Notes: a model not told the origin generated them from the sequence alone. A stretch of 64,000 nt of DNA from UBA6163 sp031411655 (GCA_031411655.1 JANOBM010000264.1:1-64000); one strand, 5' to 3'. Positions 16,617-26,386 are shown, counted from the stretch's first letter. Numbers and translations: made by a program.

Positions 16617-19600
16617 ATGAACTCGTCTAAATATATCTCCGGAATTGCATGCCTCTTCACGGTCACCGTTGTTTTTGCGAGTGTTACCGATCGTGCGGCG
16701 GGCCAGTCATCCGATTCGGCAAGGCGATTTGAACAAATCGAGGAGGTCGTCGCGGGATTTGACTCGGCGCAGCATCTGTACGTACAGGGTGAGATCGGCA
16801 TAGGACCTCAACAACTAGCCGAACTCGAGACGTGGCTGAAAGGTCGGGCACCTCACTGGACCATCGTTCTCATGCAGCGCGGTACTGGCCAAGTCTACGC
16901 TGCTCCCGATGGTAGAACCTTTGCCGGCATGGATGCAGTTGAATACGCGTTAGGACATGGGCTTGCGAATCGGACAGAGTTCGGAAGACTTGAGCATCCC
17001 AAGACCGGTGAGACGGACGGCGCCGCTTTTGTATTATTTCTTGAAGATCGGAAGTTTAGTTACTACGCAAGCGATGCGCAAGACCGAAGAGGAATTGGCG
17101 AGTCACGTTGGATTGGTGATTTAGACCGCGAAGCTCGTAGCGCGATGCAAAATGGCGGACGCATCATCGATGCGGTCAAAAACACCGTAACGAGCATCGA
17201 TGGTCGACTTAGCAACATCCTAGCGCAGGAACAACAAGCCGCCGCTGAACAAGCGGAGTTGGCACGTCGTGCACAAGCGGAACGTCAAAGGGCGTACGCA
17301 AATACGTTAGGCCGTATCGAAGAGACACGTACTAAACTCTTACCGGAGTTCGAAGCGATTGTCGCGAATTTTCTCAAGAACAATCCAGAGGCTGCCGCTT
17401 CGCCGATGGCGAAGCCGAACGTAAGTAAATGGACTTCTGAACTTGATGACGCGGAAATCAAGCTTAACGAGGACAACTCTCGAAAACTCTTGCAGGACGT
17501 AGAGGGCACGATCAACGATATCCATCGGAATCTGGATATCTACGGCGCGCATCAGGCGTTTGAACAAACCATTGCGCCCATCCAAAAGCGTTGGGAATTG
17601 CAAACGCTTCAGCCAATGGCAGCGTCTGCGGAGATTTTCAATCAACGCGCTCAGAGACTGCTCCGTGAAGCGCGAGAAAAGCACCTACGAGGTGACCCCG
17701 GCTTCATCGAGGCACTTCAGCAGGCAACCAAACGGATCGATGAGGGAGACGTGGCGATTGCCACCGCCATTCAACAGGCTGAGGCTAATGCCGCACGTAG
17801 GCGACTGATCCGAAACACCCTCTTGGCAGGCACTGCTTTCGGTACGATCGTCGTAATCAGTGGGCTGGTATTTCTAAATAGGAGGCGAAAACAAACGATG
17901 CTTGCTGCTCTGAAGTCGTTTTCCAAATATCGCGATATCATCAATCAAGAACAGTGTCTCATGGATATCGTGCTTACAAGAAAGAGAACGCTGGTGGGCA
18001 CATTGGAGCAATTCAGCGAACGAGGAGTGACAGGGCAAACTCTGTTACTCGGTACGTCAATCATTAAAGACACTGAGACACTTCAGCGAATGGCGGCAGA
18101 ATCGCAACGAGTGATGTGGACTGCAGAGTCGTTTCTAAGCCCAACTGACCTTTTATCGAAAGCAATCAACCTAATCAGCAAGACACGGTATTTGGAGTGT
18201 CGCAATGTGCTCAGCGGCAAATCTCTTACTCCAATCGACACGACGGACTCGACTTCGCTGGGAACAAGCGAGAAGGATCAGGCCTCTCAGGAAACGAGTC
18301 GTCTGCCTCTCGATTCAAAGCTGACATTCGAGGAGTTTTACCGTGAAGTCACACAAGTACGACAATCAGCGATGACAAGGCTTGATCGGCTTGAAAAAGC
18401 GACAATCGATGTAAAGTCGTGGCTAGAACGATTAGAAAAGAAATATGCGTTGATGAGTGAAAGACAGCACACGGTCGAAGACAAAGCTGTGCAAGACGGC
18501 TATTTTTCAATGGTACACCTCAAATTGGAGCTATTGCCAAGCATCCGTAAATTGATTAACCGGTGCACCAAGCTAGCGAGCATCGACCCTGTACAAGTCG
18601 TTTCAACGCTCGGACCAGAAGTGGAGCGGCAAGTGCTAGACACAACGTCATTGATGGATCGCGTTGTGGCAATCCGAGAAAATGAATTCTCAGTGTTCGA
18701 TGACGCCGGCGACCAATTACGATCACTGAAACATCGCGTGCGTTGGATTGAAGACGAAGTAGTCGCCTTTTGTGATACGACAGACCAAATCTCGAACCAG
18801 ATTTCAAAAAAAGATTGCGGCGATATGCTTCGCAAGTTCGACGCGGATGTAGCGGCGTTTGTCGAAAAAGTTCGTCGGATCATCGAGTTAGCCAAAACGA
18901 TCCCAACCAAACAAGCGGAGGCAATGTCTCGCATTGGCGCCAAGATAGTGGCTGCGCGCGTTAAAGTAGCTTCAACGCTGAGTATTCCCGCTTCGAGTGC
19001 GATCCATGAGGAGGGGCTTAATCCAGATTCGAACATGCAATCTGCGGAATCCGCATTAAAAGCCGCCAGTGTCGCGATTGACATGGGAAATTTAGTGGGT
19101 GCTAACGATGCATTGCTGGCAGCGGAGAGTGAGAGACGGCACGCTGAATCGTTGATCGAAGAGTCACTGACCACACTGGCAGTATTCTCGGATTCTCATT
19201 CCGTTTTGACCAAGCACCTGTTGACCACTCAAGGATCTGCCCAGACAGTCTTTAAGCAAGTGCAGGCCGCCGAAAAGACTTATGCAAAAGACGCGATGCG
19301 TTTGCGAGCACATGCAGACAAAGATTTGGGCGACAGGGTTGAAGGTTCAGTCGAAGCCTCAGCGTCAACGGAAATCGCAATGGCTCAAGTCGAGATCGCT
19401 AACAAGTCGCTAGAGGAGATACAAGCATCGCTTGAGGCTGCTCCTGCCGAACATCAGTCGGGTAAGTTGTTGACTGCTGCCGCTCGGCTCAAGTTTTCTC
19501 AAGAGCGACTGACCGAGACAGATTCTCGACTATTGCAAGCCGCGAATCATTGCCGCACGCTCGATGCATTGGTTCCGAGAAACTCAAACGATGCGGACAT

Positions 19601-20552
19601 GCTGCTGGCTGACCTAGATGGGCACCAGTCGGAATTCATCGACCGAAGGATTGAGCATCCCACGCTGGTTCGCATCCATGAAATACGAACTGGTGTCGAG
19701 GAACTTTCCCAAAGCCTTAAGCGACAGCAACTCGGGCGTGATCCCTTCAGTGAAAGCGCCCTTGTGTCGCAATGGCGAATGTCGACGACAGAGCTTTATA
19801 CAATGATCAAAGCTGATTTCGTCTCGCATGAACATGCCGCTCGTGCCGTTGCGGGCGCGAGCAATGAGTTGAGATCGGTTCGTCGACTCGTTCAGAAGAG
19901 TCAACACGATCAGGTGCCTGATAGTGCCGCGATAACGCAATGCCAGGAACAGTCCGAACCATTCGAAGCGATCGTGAGTTCACTGGAAGGCAAGCTCGCA
20001 GCGGCTCATGGTGATTGGCAGGCGTTGCATACCGAGGCGGCCGACGCAACAGCCCAACTCGGTGTTATCGCCGGAACGCTTAGTCGCGAATTACAGGCGG
20101 CAGGACGAGCCGGCACGGGGCTACGGTATGCGTCTGCGGAAGTTGTCAGAGCCTCGAAATGGAACGGTAGATACGGCATTACCGTAAACGGCTCCCCCGG
20201 CTCTGACCATCTCGAAGCCGCTCGACATTCCCTTTCAAATGGCGATTATCAATCAACGATTTACTACTGTGACGCAGTCGTGGAACAAGTCGCCAAAGCG
20301 ATCCAAGATGCCGAGCAAGCGGTTGTGGAGAGAGATCGGGAGATCAGGGAAGAGCAGGAGAGGGAGAAAGAGCGGAGGCGGATAGAACGCATTCGCGTGA
20401 GGAACGAAAGTCGAAGTAGTTCGGGCGGATTTTCATTCGGCAGCTCCTCCAGCTCCAGTCATTCATGGTCGAGCGGATCTTCATTTTCTTCCTCGAGCTC
20501 ATCCAGTAGCAGTAGCGGCGGCAGCAGCGGCTTTAGCCGTTCCGGGTGGTAA
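16617..20552 (+). CDS. giant membrane-anchored coiled-coil protein with TPM-like N-domain and serine-rich tail
   Basis: 1311 residues, function unknown. A signal peptide covers about 1-30. Residues 35-190 look like a TPM/YgcG-type domain (VLMQRGTGQVYAAPDG, FVLFLEDRKFSYYASDA). A charged helical stretch follows, then one transmembrane helix near 402-421 (LLAGTAFGTIVVISGLVFLN) and a basic stop-transfer NRRRKQ. Residues 430-1260 are long, mostly helical and coiled-coil-like, placed in the cytoplasm by the topology. A very charged segment (EREKERRRIERIRVRNESR) precedes a Ser/Gly tail ending SGFSRSGW. Small TPM proteins also end in Gly/Ser tails closing with a Trp, so this may be an enlarged version. 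The TPM link is my inference from pattern. Confidence 0.6.
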   Translation: MNSSKYISGIACLFTVTVVFASVTDRAAGQSSDSARRFEQIEEVVAGFDSAQHLYVQGEIGIGPQQLAELETWLKGRAPHWTIVLMQRGTGQVYAAPDGRTFAGMDAVEYALGHGLANRTEFGRLEHPKTGETDGAAFVLFLEDRKFSYYASDAQDRRGIGESRWIGDLDREARSAMQNGGRIIDAVKNTVTSIDGRLSNILAQEQQAAAEQAELARRAQAERQRAYANTLGRIEETRTKLLPEFEAIVANFLKNNPEAAASPMAKPNVSKWTSELDDAEIKLNEDNSRKLLQDVEGTINDIHRNLDIYGAHQAFEQTIAPIQKRWELQTLQPMAASAEIFNQRAQRLLREAREKHLRGDPGFIEALQQATKRIDEGDVAIATAIQQAEANAARRRLIRNTLLAGTAFGTIVVISGLVFLNRRRKQTMLAALKSFSKYRDIINQEQCLMDIVLTRKRTLVGTLEQFSERGVTGQTLLLGTSIIKDTETLQRMAAESQRVMWTAESFLSPTDLLSKAINLISKTRYLECRNVLSGKSLTPIDTTDSTSLGTSEKDQASQETSRLPLDSKLTFEEFYREVTQVRQSAMTRLDRLEKATIDVKSWLERLEKKYALMSERQHTVEDKAVQDGYFSMVHLKLELLPSIRKLINRCTKLASIDPVQVVSTLGPEVERQVLDTTSLMDRVVAIRENEFSVFDDAGDQLRSLKHRVRWIEDEVVAFCDTTDQISNQISKKDCGDMLRKFDADVAAFVEKVRRIIELAKTIPTKQAEAMSRIGAKIVAARVKVASTLSIPASSAIHEEGLNPDSNMQSAESALKAASVAIDMGNLVGANDALLAAESERRHAESLIEESLTTLAVFSDSHSVLTKHLLTTQGSAQTVFKQVQAAEKTYAKDAMRLRAHADKDLGDRVEGSVEASASTEIAMAQVEIANKSLEEIQASLEAAPAEHQSGKLLTAAARLKFSQERLTETDSRLLQAANHCRTLDALVPRNSNDADMLLADLDGHQSEFIDRRIEHPTLVRIHEIRTGVEELSQSLKRQQLGRDPFSESALVSQWRMSTTELYTMIKADFVSHEHAARAVAGASNELRSVRRLVQKSQHDQVPDSAAITQCQEQSEPFEAIVSSLEGKLAAAHGDWQALHTEAADATAQLGVIAGTLSRELQAAGRAGTGLRYASAEVVRASKWNGRYGITVNGSPGSDHLEAARHSLSNGDYQSTIYYCDAVVEQVAKAIQDAEQAVVERDREIREEQEREKERRRIERIRVRNESRSSSGGFSFGSSSSSSHSWSSGSSFSSSSSSSSSSGGSSGFSRSGW

Positions 20553-20735
20553 TGTCCATTTTGGCACGTCCTGCAGGCCATGGTTTAGTGCACTGGGACC
20601 ATCACGACAGCGGCGATGCACTCGTATTTCCCTGCCCAAATGCATCCAACCAATACATCCTCTTGACCCGCCCACACGAAACAACGTAAGCCGTGGTTTG
20701 TTCTGAGCCGTCCGATTCGCCCTGCCTATTCGCCG

Positions 20736-21659
20736 ATGAAAACCTTTCCATCACCGTTGGCTTTTGGCCTAGTGATTTTGTTACCGGTTTTAGCAGGCTG
20801 CAATGTGCTTGCGCCTCAGGCGTTGCTTCACAACGGCTATCGCGTTTCACCCGAGCTGCTTGCGAAAAACCAGCAGCCGATCGAGCGGGGAAAAAATCGT
20901 CCCATCATCGATGCCATTGGTTGGACTTATGGAATTCCAGGCCGTCTGCTTTTCTGGGATCCGCGGATTGACAATCATCGGATTTCAAAAAGGACCGAAG
21001 CCGTCGTCGCGGGTTACCTCGATGAAAACGACCTGCATCACGTGAAGGTAAGGCTTAACCAGTATGCACCAATCGATGACTGTCGCCGATTGGTTGCCAA
21101 CCGAACGGTTGGCTGGGGTTATCGCTATACACTAGGCACGATTTCAGTCTTGGGAGAAGCATTGCTTCCCGGTCGGATCATAGGTGGGGATCACTATAAT
21201 CCGTTCACGGCGACGATTCATCTCTACAGCGATGTCCCATCGATTGGGCTGCACGAAGCAGCGCATGCTAAAGATTTCGCACGGCGTGATTTTCCCGGGA
21301 CCTACGCGCTGATGTACCTCGTGCCGGGCGTTCCGCTATGGCATGAGCGAGTGGCCACGCGCGATGCACTTGCCTATGCAGAATCAGCTGGAGATCAACC
21401 TCTTCAACAAGAAGCCTACCGAATACTCTATCCCGCTTACGGGACTTACGTTGGAGGATCGATCGGCTACCTTGTACCGGATTACGTCAGCCCGATCTAC
21501 TACCTGTCCGTGCTCTTCGGACATTCCATGGCGCATATCCATGCCTACGACGTTCCTGAATTGACGACGATGGGACGGGTGCTGGAAAGCGATGCTGAAC
21601 TCGAACAACCCTGGATTGAAGGCAGCATGCTTGGGCCATCGACCTGGACGTCGTCTTAA
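20736..21659 (+). CDS. lipoprotein with HExxH motif, unknown function
   Basis: 307 residues from ATG 20736. The N-terminus is a lipoprotein signal with lipobox VLAGC (Cys22), so the protein is probably membrane-attached outside the cytoplasm. HEAAHAKDF near residue 172 is an HExxH zinc-binding motif, here in a predicted helix after IHLYSDVPSIGL. Downstream hydrophobic stretches (GTYALMYLVPGVPLW, YYLSVLFGHSMAHIHAY) could be membrane or buried segments. I do not recognise a peptidase family and see no obvious third zinc ligand, so peptidase activity is only a possibility. It is on the same strand as, but 183 bases from, the giant coiled-coil gene. Confidence 0.55.
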   Translation: MKTFPSPLAFGLVILLPVLAGCNVLAPQALLHNGYRVSPELLAKNQQPIERGKNRPIIDAIGWTYGIPGRLLFWDPRIDNHRISKRTEAVVAGYLDENDLHHVKVRLNQYAPIDDCRRLVANRTVGWGYRYTLGTISVLGEALLPGRIIGGDHYNPFTATIHLYSDVPSIGLHEAAHAKDFARRDFPGTYALMYLVPGVPLWHERVATRDALAYAESAGDQPLQQEAYRILYPAYGTYVGGSIGYLVPDYVSPIYYLSVLFGHSMAHIHAYDVPELTTMGRVLESDAELEQPWIEGSMLGPSTWTSS

Positions 21660-21690
21660 CCGATCGGGTCGAGAAGAATCCACTTTCCTG

Positions 21691-22761
21691 TCATCGCCCT
21701 CCACTCAAACTCGGTTCGGTGTTGGCGTAAAATTCAATTCGATCTGCGAGCGCGTGAACATCCTGTGGCTGAATGTCCCAGGCACACATGAACCGACATC
21801 CACCAGTTCCGATGAATGTATAGAACTGCCAACCCTCTGATCGCAAGCCTTCCATTACCTGTTTAGGAAGTTCTACAAACACTGAATTGGCTTGTCGGGG
21901 ATACAACTGCCGCACCGCCTCAATCCCTTGTAGGCGGCTTTCCAAGAGAGCAGCCATATTATTCGCCTGCATTGCATGTCGCAGCCACGTATCATTACCA
22001 AGCATGCCGATCCATGGCGCAGCGATGAATCTCATTTTTGAGCACAACTGGCCGGCCTGTTTGCAACGATACTCGAATTCCACGGCGAGTTTTCTATCGA
22101 AGAAAACAACCGCTTCACCCACATGCGTTCCGTTCTTTGTACCACCAAAGCAAAGTGCTTCAACGCCGACTCGCCACGTGATATCTGCGGGGGCAACGCC
22201 AAGTGAGGCAACCGCATTGGCAAATCGAGCGCCATCCATGTGAACGTGCAGACCATATCTCCTTGCCATCTCGCTGATGGCAGCGATTTCGTTTGGAGCG
22301 TATACCGTCCCGACTTCGGTTGCCTGGGTGATACTGACCACACGCGGTTTGGGAAAATGAACGTCGGTCCGTTTGAGGGCCATTTTTTCAATCGACGCCG
22401 CGTTCAACTTGCCGTTTTCCCCTTGTAGCTGAAGTAGCTTGGTCCCATTGGAGAAGAACTCTGGCGCACCGCACTCGTCCGTTTCGATATGGGCGAGCTC
22501 ATGACATAGGATGCTATGGTAGGACTGACACAACGACGCGAGCACTAGCGAATTGGCGGCCGTTCCGTTGAATACGAAGAACACTTCGCAATCCGTTTCA
22601 AACGTTTCGCGTATTAAATCAGCCGCTCGGCTAGTCCACTTGTCGTTGCCGTATGCAGACGCATGATCAACATTAGCCTCGAGAATCGAGCTCATCGCCT
22701 CGGGGCATATCCCGGCATAGTTATCGCTAGCGAACTGACGCACGGGACTTACGGCACTCAC
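21691..22761 (-). CDS. threonine aldolase-like PLP enzyme
   Basis: PLP-dependent enzyme of the beta-eliminating lyase/threonine aldolase family, which cleaves L-threonine or L-allo-threonine to glycine and acetaldehyde. From GTG 22761 it has 356 residues. Motifs: FASDNYAGICPEAM near 10-23, FVFNGTAANSLVLASL near 65, the Asp that pairs with the PLP ring in HMDGARFANAVASLG near 172, and the Schiff-base Lys in CFGGTKNGTHVGEAVVFF near 205. The GTG is favoured over the TTG at 22779 by an AAGGA 8 bases upstream and by the family N-terminus. It is last in a run with a D-amino-acid dehydrogenase and hydroxyproline epimerase, which hints at a related hydroxy-amino-acid substrate. Confidence 0.8.
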   Translation of the reverse strand: MSAVSPVRQFASDNYAGICPEAMSSILEANVDHASAYGNDKWTSRAADLIRETFETDCEVFFVFNGTAANSLVLASLCQSYHSILCHELAHIETDECGAPEFFSNGTKLLQLQGENGKLNAASIEKMALKRTDVHFPKPRVVSITQATEVGTVYAPNEIAAISEMARRYGLHVHMDGARFANAVASLGVAPADITWRVGVEALCFGGTKNGTHVGEAVVFFDRKLAVEFEYRCKQAGQLCSKMRFIAAPWIGMLGNDTWLRHAMQANNMAALLESRLQGIEAVRQLYPRQANSVFVELPKQVMEGLRSEGWQFYTFIGTGGCRFMCAWDIQPQDVHALADRIEFYANTEPSLSGGR

Positions 22762-22769
22762 GATAGAAA

Positions 22770-22774
22770 TCCTT
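22770..22774 (-). promoter_or_regulatory. ribosome binding site for the threonine aldolase-like gene
   Basis: AAGGA on the minus strand, 8 bases before the GTG at 22761. It lies inside the alternative TTG frame and therefore argues for the shorter protein. Confidence 0.65.
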
Positions 22775-22788
22775 ATCAATCAGGTTTG

Positions 22789-24039
22789 TCAATGAAAGCG
22801 GTCGGGAGAAAGCAAACGCGAATACTCGCCCCCACCTTCACCATCAAGAATACCAGCTACCATCCGCCCGGTAATCGGTGCAAGACTCAAGCCCATCATC
22901 GCATGTCCGGTTGCCACTGTTAGATTCTGGCACTGTGCTGTTCGACCAATGTACGGCAGTCCGTCCGGTGAACACGGACGCAATCCTTGCCATGGCGTGA
23001 TCGCATCAAAGTCCTGCGTTTTAAACTCGGGATAATAGTCGGGAATCGAACGGATAATCCCATGGACCCGGCGACGATTAATCGATTCGTCCATGCCCGC
23101 CAATTCCATTGTTCCACCGAACCGGAGCCCACCATCCATCGGCGTGACAGCGATTCTCGCCTCCGTAAAGATCGCGCAAATACGGGGAAGCTGACGAGGA
23201 CTCGTGAGAGTGAGGCTGTAACCTTTTCCCGCCTGCATTGGTATGCGGAGGTGGAGCGATGCTACCGTTTGCGGAGACCAAGAACCACCACACAGGACAA
23301 ACTCGTCGGCCACCATTTCACCATGCGAAGTCTCAACCGCCACAAGCTTGCTTGATTCCTTACGCCACCCTTGGACTTCGGTGTTCCATAGCAAGCTTCC
23401 TCCCGCACAAGTGATTTCTGTTTGTAGTGCTTTCACGTATCGCTGCGGTGACAAGTGGCAATCTTTCGGATACCAAACACCACCGACGACGCTCATGGTC
23501 ACCGCAGGGTCCAGTTCAGCGACACCTTTTGCGTCGAGCACTTTCGCTGGCAGACCCAGTTCCTCTGCTCGCTTCGCTGTATGCGACTCTTCTTCCAGCA
23601 TTTTGGGTGTTCGGCACAACATGAGCAGTCCGTTCTGAACGAGACCAAAGTCTAGCCCTTGTGACTGGAGTTCAACGAAGCACTCACGACTACGAAGGCC
23701 GAGGTCTCGCAGTAGGGGCGATGATTCGGCAACATGACGCTTCGTTGCAGACTTCCAGAACTGATACGCCCAAGCAACCAAATCGCGATCGAACCGTGGC
23801 TTAATATAAAAGGGCGATTCCGGGTTCCACATCCAGCGAAGCCCTAGTGCAACCATCCCCGGTGCAGCAAGGGGTACAAAGTGGCTGGGTACGACCATTC
23901 CCGCATTGCCAAATGAGCAACCGTCACGAATTTCAGGCTTTCTTTCGATCACGGTCACACACCAACCGCGGCGGATGGCCGCATGAGCACAGGACAACCC
24001 TATCACTCCGGCCCCGATGATAACAACGTGACGCGACAT
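22789..24039 (-). CDS. FAD-dependent D-amino-acid (D-hydroxyproline) dehydrogenase
   Basis: DadA-like flavoenzyme that probably oxidises cis-4-hydroxy-D-proline made by the epimerase encoded just upstream. 416 residues from ATG 24039. The FAD Rossmann motif VVIIGAGVIGLSCAHAAIRRG sits at residues 5-25, followed by the typical GCSFGNAGMVVPSHFVPLAAPG. The C-terminal FAD motif includes GLRPCSPDGLPYIGRT near 363 and GHAMMGLSLAPITGRMVA near 386. GAAAG 8 bases before the ATG supports this start over a TTG at 24075. It starts 32 bases after the epimerase stop. Substrate is inferred from the neighbour; general D-amino acids are the alternative. Confidence 0.8.
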   Translation of the reverse strand: MSRHVVIIGAGVIGLSCAHAAIRRGWCVTVIERKPEIRDGCSFGNAGMVVPSHFVPLAAPGMVALGLRWMWNPESPFYIKPRFDRDLVAWAYQFWKSATKRHVAESSPLLRDLGLRSRECFVELQSQGLDFGLVQNGLLMLCRTPKMLEEESHTAKRAEELGLPAKVLDAKGVAELDPAVTMSVVGGVWYPKDCHLSPQRYVKALQTEITCAGGSLLWNTEVQGWRKESSKLVAVETSHGEMVADEFVLCGGSWSPQTVASLHLRIPMQAGKGYSLTLTSPRQLPRICAIFTEARIAVTPMDGGLRFGGTMELAGMDESINRRRVHGIIRSIPDYYPEFKTQDFDAITPWQGLRPCSPDGLPYIGRTAQCQNLTVATGHAMMGLSLAPITGRMVAGILDGEGGGEYSRLLSPDRFH

Positions 24040-24071
24040 GCAAAAATCTTTCGCTTGAAACAAAGATCCTG

Positions 24072-25022
24072 TCAAAGACTCGACGGGTCCGTAACTTGAA
24101 TTCCATCACGAAACGGGTCCTCGGGATCGAAAAGCAATTCATTTTTTCCACAAATCCACGCTCTCCCTTTGATGGTCGGCAGGATGACGTCATCACACAC
24201 CTCATAGGACGCGTGGAAGACAGATCCGATGATGCTCTCCTGCCTCCAGATTTGTCCTGGTGCAAGGACCGCGTCAGCTGCCAAGCAGGCCACCTTTGCG
24301 CTAGTGCCCGTACCGCAAGGCGAGCGGTCATATGCCTTCCCTGGACACAGTACAAAGTTACGACTGTTGTTTTCAGGACTCGCCGGAGGACCAAAAAACT
24401 CAACATGATCGACCTCAGGGTATCCTTGTGAATTGATCGCTTGGCGAATCCTCCACGCGGCATCGGTGAGCAAATCTACCGCCGACAAAACCAGTGAGAA
24501 TGATGGCTGAGACACCAGATAAAACCAGTTTCCACCCCAAGCAATATCTCCACACACAAGCCCCATTCCGGGAACGTCGACGGTCACATTGGCTGCCTTC
24601 CGGTAGCACGCGACATTGCGAATTGAAACCTCCCCATCATCGTGAAGTTCAACCCCTACCGGGCCGACAGGCGTATCGATCAAATGTTTGCCCGGCGTCA
24701 AACGCCCCAGAAAAGCCAGTGTGGTGACAACACCGATCATGCCATGTCCACACATGCCGAGTGTGTCCACATTATTGAAAAAGATCACCCCTACCTTACA
24801 GCTTGTGTTCGGCGACTCGCACGACAAGGCACCGACGAGCACATCCGAACCACGAGGTTCCTTGATCACGCCGGATCGAAATCGAGCAAACTTGCTTCGA
24901 AAAAAATCGCATTTCTCCGCGACCGTGAGACCTTTCAGGTCGGGGGCTCCGTCAATCACCACTCGGGTCGGTTCGCCCGCCGTATGCGAATCGATAACCT
25001 GCACGGACTTCATGGGATTCAT
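24072..25022 (-). CDS. 4-hydroxyproline 2-epimerase (proline racemase family)
   Basis: Interconverts trans-4-hydroxy-L-proline and cis-4-hydroxy-D-proline, the first step in using collagen-derived hydroxyproline. 316 residues, close to the family length. HTAGEPTRVVIDGAP near 13 is the family start. The first catalytic Cys lies in LGMCGHGMIG (about residue 91) and the second in DRSPCGTGTSAK (about residue 239). Two active-site cysteines point to epimerase activity rather than the Cys-to-Thr dehydratase branch. ATG 25013 is an alternative start. It heads a minus-strand run with the flavoenzyme and threonine aldolase-like genes, which fits hydroxyproline catabolism; proline racemase is the less likely alternative. 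Confidence 0.87.
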   Translation of the reverse strand: MNPMKSVQVIDSHTAGEPTRVVIDGAPDLKGLTVAEKCDFFRSKFARFRSGVIKEPRGSDVLVGALSCESPNTSCKVGVIFFNNVDTLGMCGHGMIGVVTTLAFLGRLTPGKHLIDTPVGPVGVELHDDGEVSIRNVACYRKAANVTVDVPGMGLVCGDIAWGGNWFYLVSQPSFSLVLSAVDLLTDAAWRIRQAINSQGYPEVDHVEFFGPPASPENNSRNFVLCPGKAYDRSPCGTGTSAKVACLAADAVLAPGQIWRQESIIGSVFHASYEVCDDVILPTIKGRAWICGKNELLFDPEDPFRDGIQVTDPSSL

Positions 25023-25315
25023 GGCGTCGAACTATCTCACAAGAGGCAAAAACACGATGACTGGCATTCCAGGTTACACGGTGATCTTAATCTTGTGTTA
25101 ATACTTGATTGTGTCTTTTTGCCCAGGGGACCACTCGCGTTTTATCGACTTGCCTAGTTTTCCTTTCGTTGAGGAAACGTCGGTATCAACTTCACCAGTG
25201 ATTACCACTCCTGCAAGGCATTCACGATTTGCTGATTACAATGTCCGCGTGCGGCTTTTTAAGGTCACCGTTTGCGAACTTGCCGCCAAGTAATCTACAC
25301 GGTAGCTTGGTTTTT

Positions 25316-26305
25316 ATGAAGGTTTTCCTCACAGGCATTACGGGTCTGCTCGGCAATAACATCGCAAGGGCACTGGAAGAACGTGGCGATGAAGTCGTTG
25401 CGCTGGTTCGGGGCATGCCGCAGCCAGAAGTCCTTGGTGGTATGCGTGCGAAGTGTGTGATCGGCGATCTTGAAAGCCGAGATGTGATCGGGAATGCCGT
25501 TCGCTCATGTGACGCTGTCATTCACTCCGCAGCGATAATCCACTTGGGGTGGACGAAGACGGATGAGTCGATGCGAATCAACCGCGACGGTACCAGCACT
25601 ATCGCCGACGCCGCGCGGGAGCATGGTAAGCGGATGGTACATATCGGCACGGTCAACACGTTAGCACTGGCGACCCATGGTGCGCCGTCGGACGAAGAAA
25701 CGCTTATTACTGACCAAAACCGGCAGGTCCAATGTGATTACGTGGTTAGTAAGACCGCATCGGTGGCGGCGGTTCTCGAGCGGGTTCCCAGCGGCCTCGA
25801 CGCGGTCGTGGTGCACCCTGGTTTCCTCCTCGGTCCGTACGACTGGAAACCTAGCAGCGGACGATTGGTACTTGAGCTCAGCAAGTTCTACAACCCGGTT
25901 TGGCCAACAGGAGGATGCAGCGTTTGCGACGTACGAGACGTTGCAAGCGGTGTGCTCGCGGCTCTTGATCGAGGCAAGCGGGGACGTCAGTATGCACTCG
26001 CCGGAACGAACGTGACCTACCGAACCCTCGTCGACGAAATCGCGATCCGAGTTGGACGAGCCAAACCAATCCTACCACTCGGTCCATTGAATCGGCGGTT
26101 GGTAGAACTAGTCACCCGTGCACTCACCGCCTTGCAGGGTAAAGAACCAACCATCAACGGTGCGTCTCTCAAGATGAGCAGCCAGCTGCATTGGCATTCA
26201 AGCGACCGCGCTCGTCGCGAACTTGGCTATACCAGTCGTGTCCTTGCCGTCACTCTCGATGACGCCGTCGAATGGATCCAAACACACTTTATCAACCGCC
26301 GCTAG
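25316..26305 (+). CDS. NAD-dependent epimerase/dehydratase (extended SDR)
   Basis: Extended short-chain dehydrogenase of the dihydroflavonol reductase/HpnA-like type, 329 residues from ATG 25316. The nucleotide-binding motif TGITGLLGNNIARALEERG is at about 6-24. The catalytic Tyr-x3-Lys is DYVVSK near residue 142, with the partner Ser/Thr region HIGTVNTLALA upstream. VVHPGFLLGPYDWKP near 165 is the usual substrate-side block. The frame extends upstream to 25229, but the ATG here starts exactly at the Rossmann fold (MKVFLTG). It is divergent from the hydroxyproline operon and convergent with the giant repeat gene. Substrate is unknown; sugar nucleotide, sterol or flavonoid-like ketone are all possible. 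Confidence 0.8.
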   Translation: MKVFLTGITGLLGNNIARALEERGDEVVALVRGMPQPEVLGGMRAKCVIGDLESRDVIGNAVRSCDAVIHSAAIIHLGWTKTDESMRINRDGTSTIADAAREHGKRMVHIGTVNTLALATHGAPSDEETLITDQNRQVQCDYVVSKTASVAAVLERVPSGLDAVVVHPGFLLGPYDWKPSSGRLVLELSKFYNPVWPTGGCSVCDVRDVASGVLAALDRGKRGRQYALAGTNVTYRTLVDEIAIRVGRAKPILPLGPLNRRLVELVTRALTALQGKEPTINGASLKMSSQLHWHSSDRARRELGYTSRVLAVTLDDAVEWIQTHFINRR

Positions 26306-26386
26306 CTCAACTACGGCTTTCTCAATCATGGCTAGTCAGGCCGTCGATAGGCATGTTGATAGGGATCTGTGAGGAAAGCGAGCCGA

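Noticed and set aside
18500..19174. 224-codon minus-strand serine-rich frame inside the giant coiled-coil gene
   Set aside because: Antisense to a helical coding region; serine richness follows from reverse reading of Glu/Asp/Arg codons.
20561..20575. possible sigma-54 promoter TTGGCACGTCCTGCA
   Set aside because: The GG and GC elements are two bases too close compared with the -24/-12 consensus.
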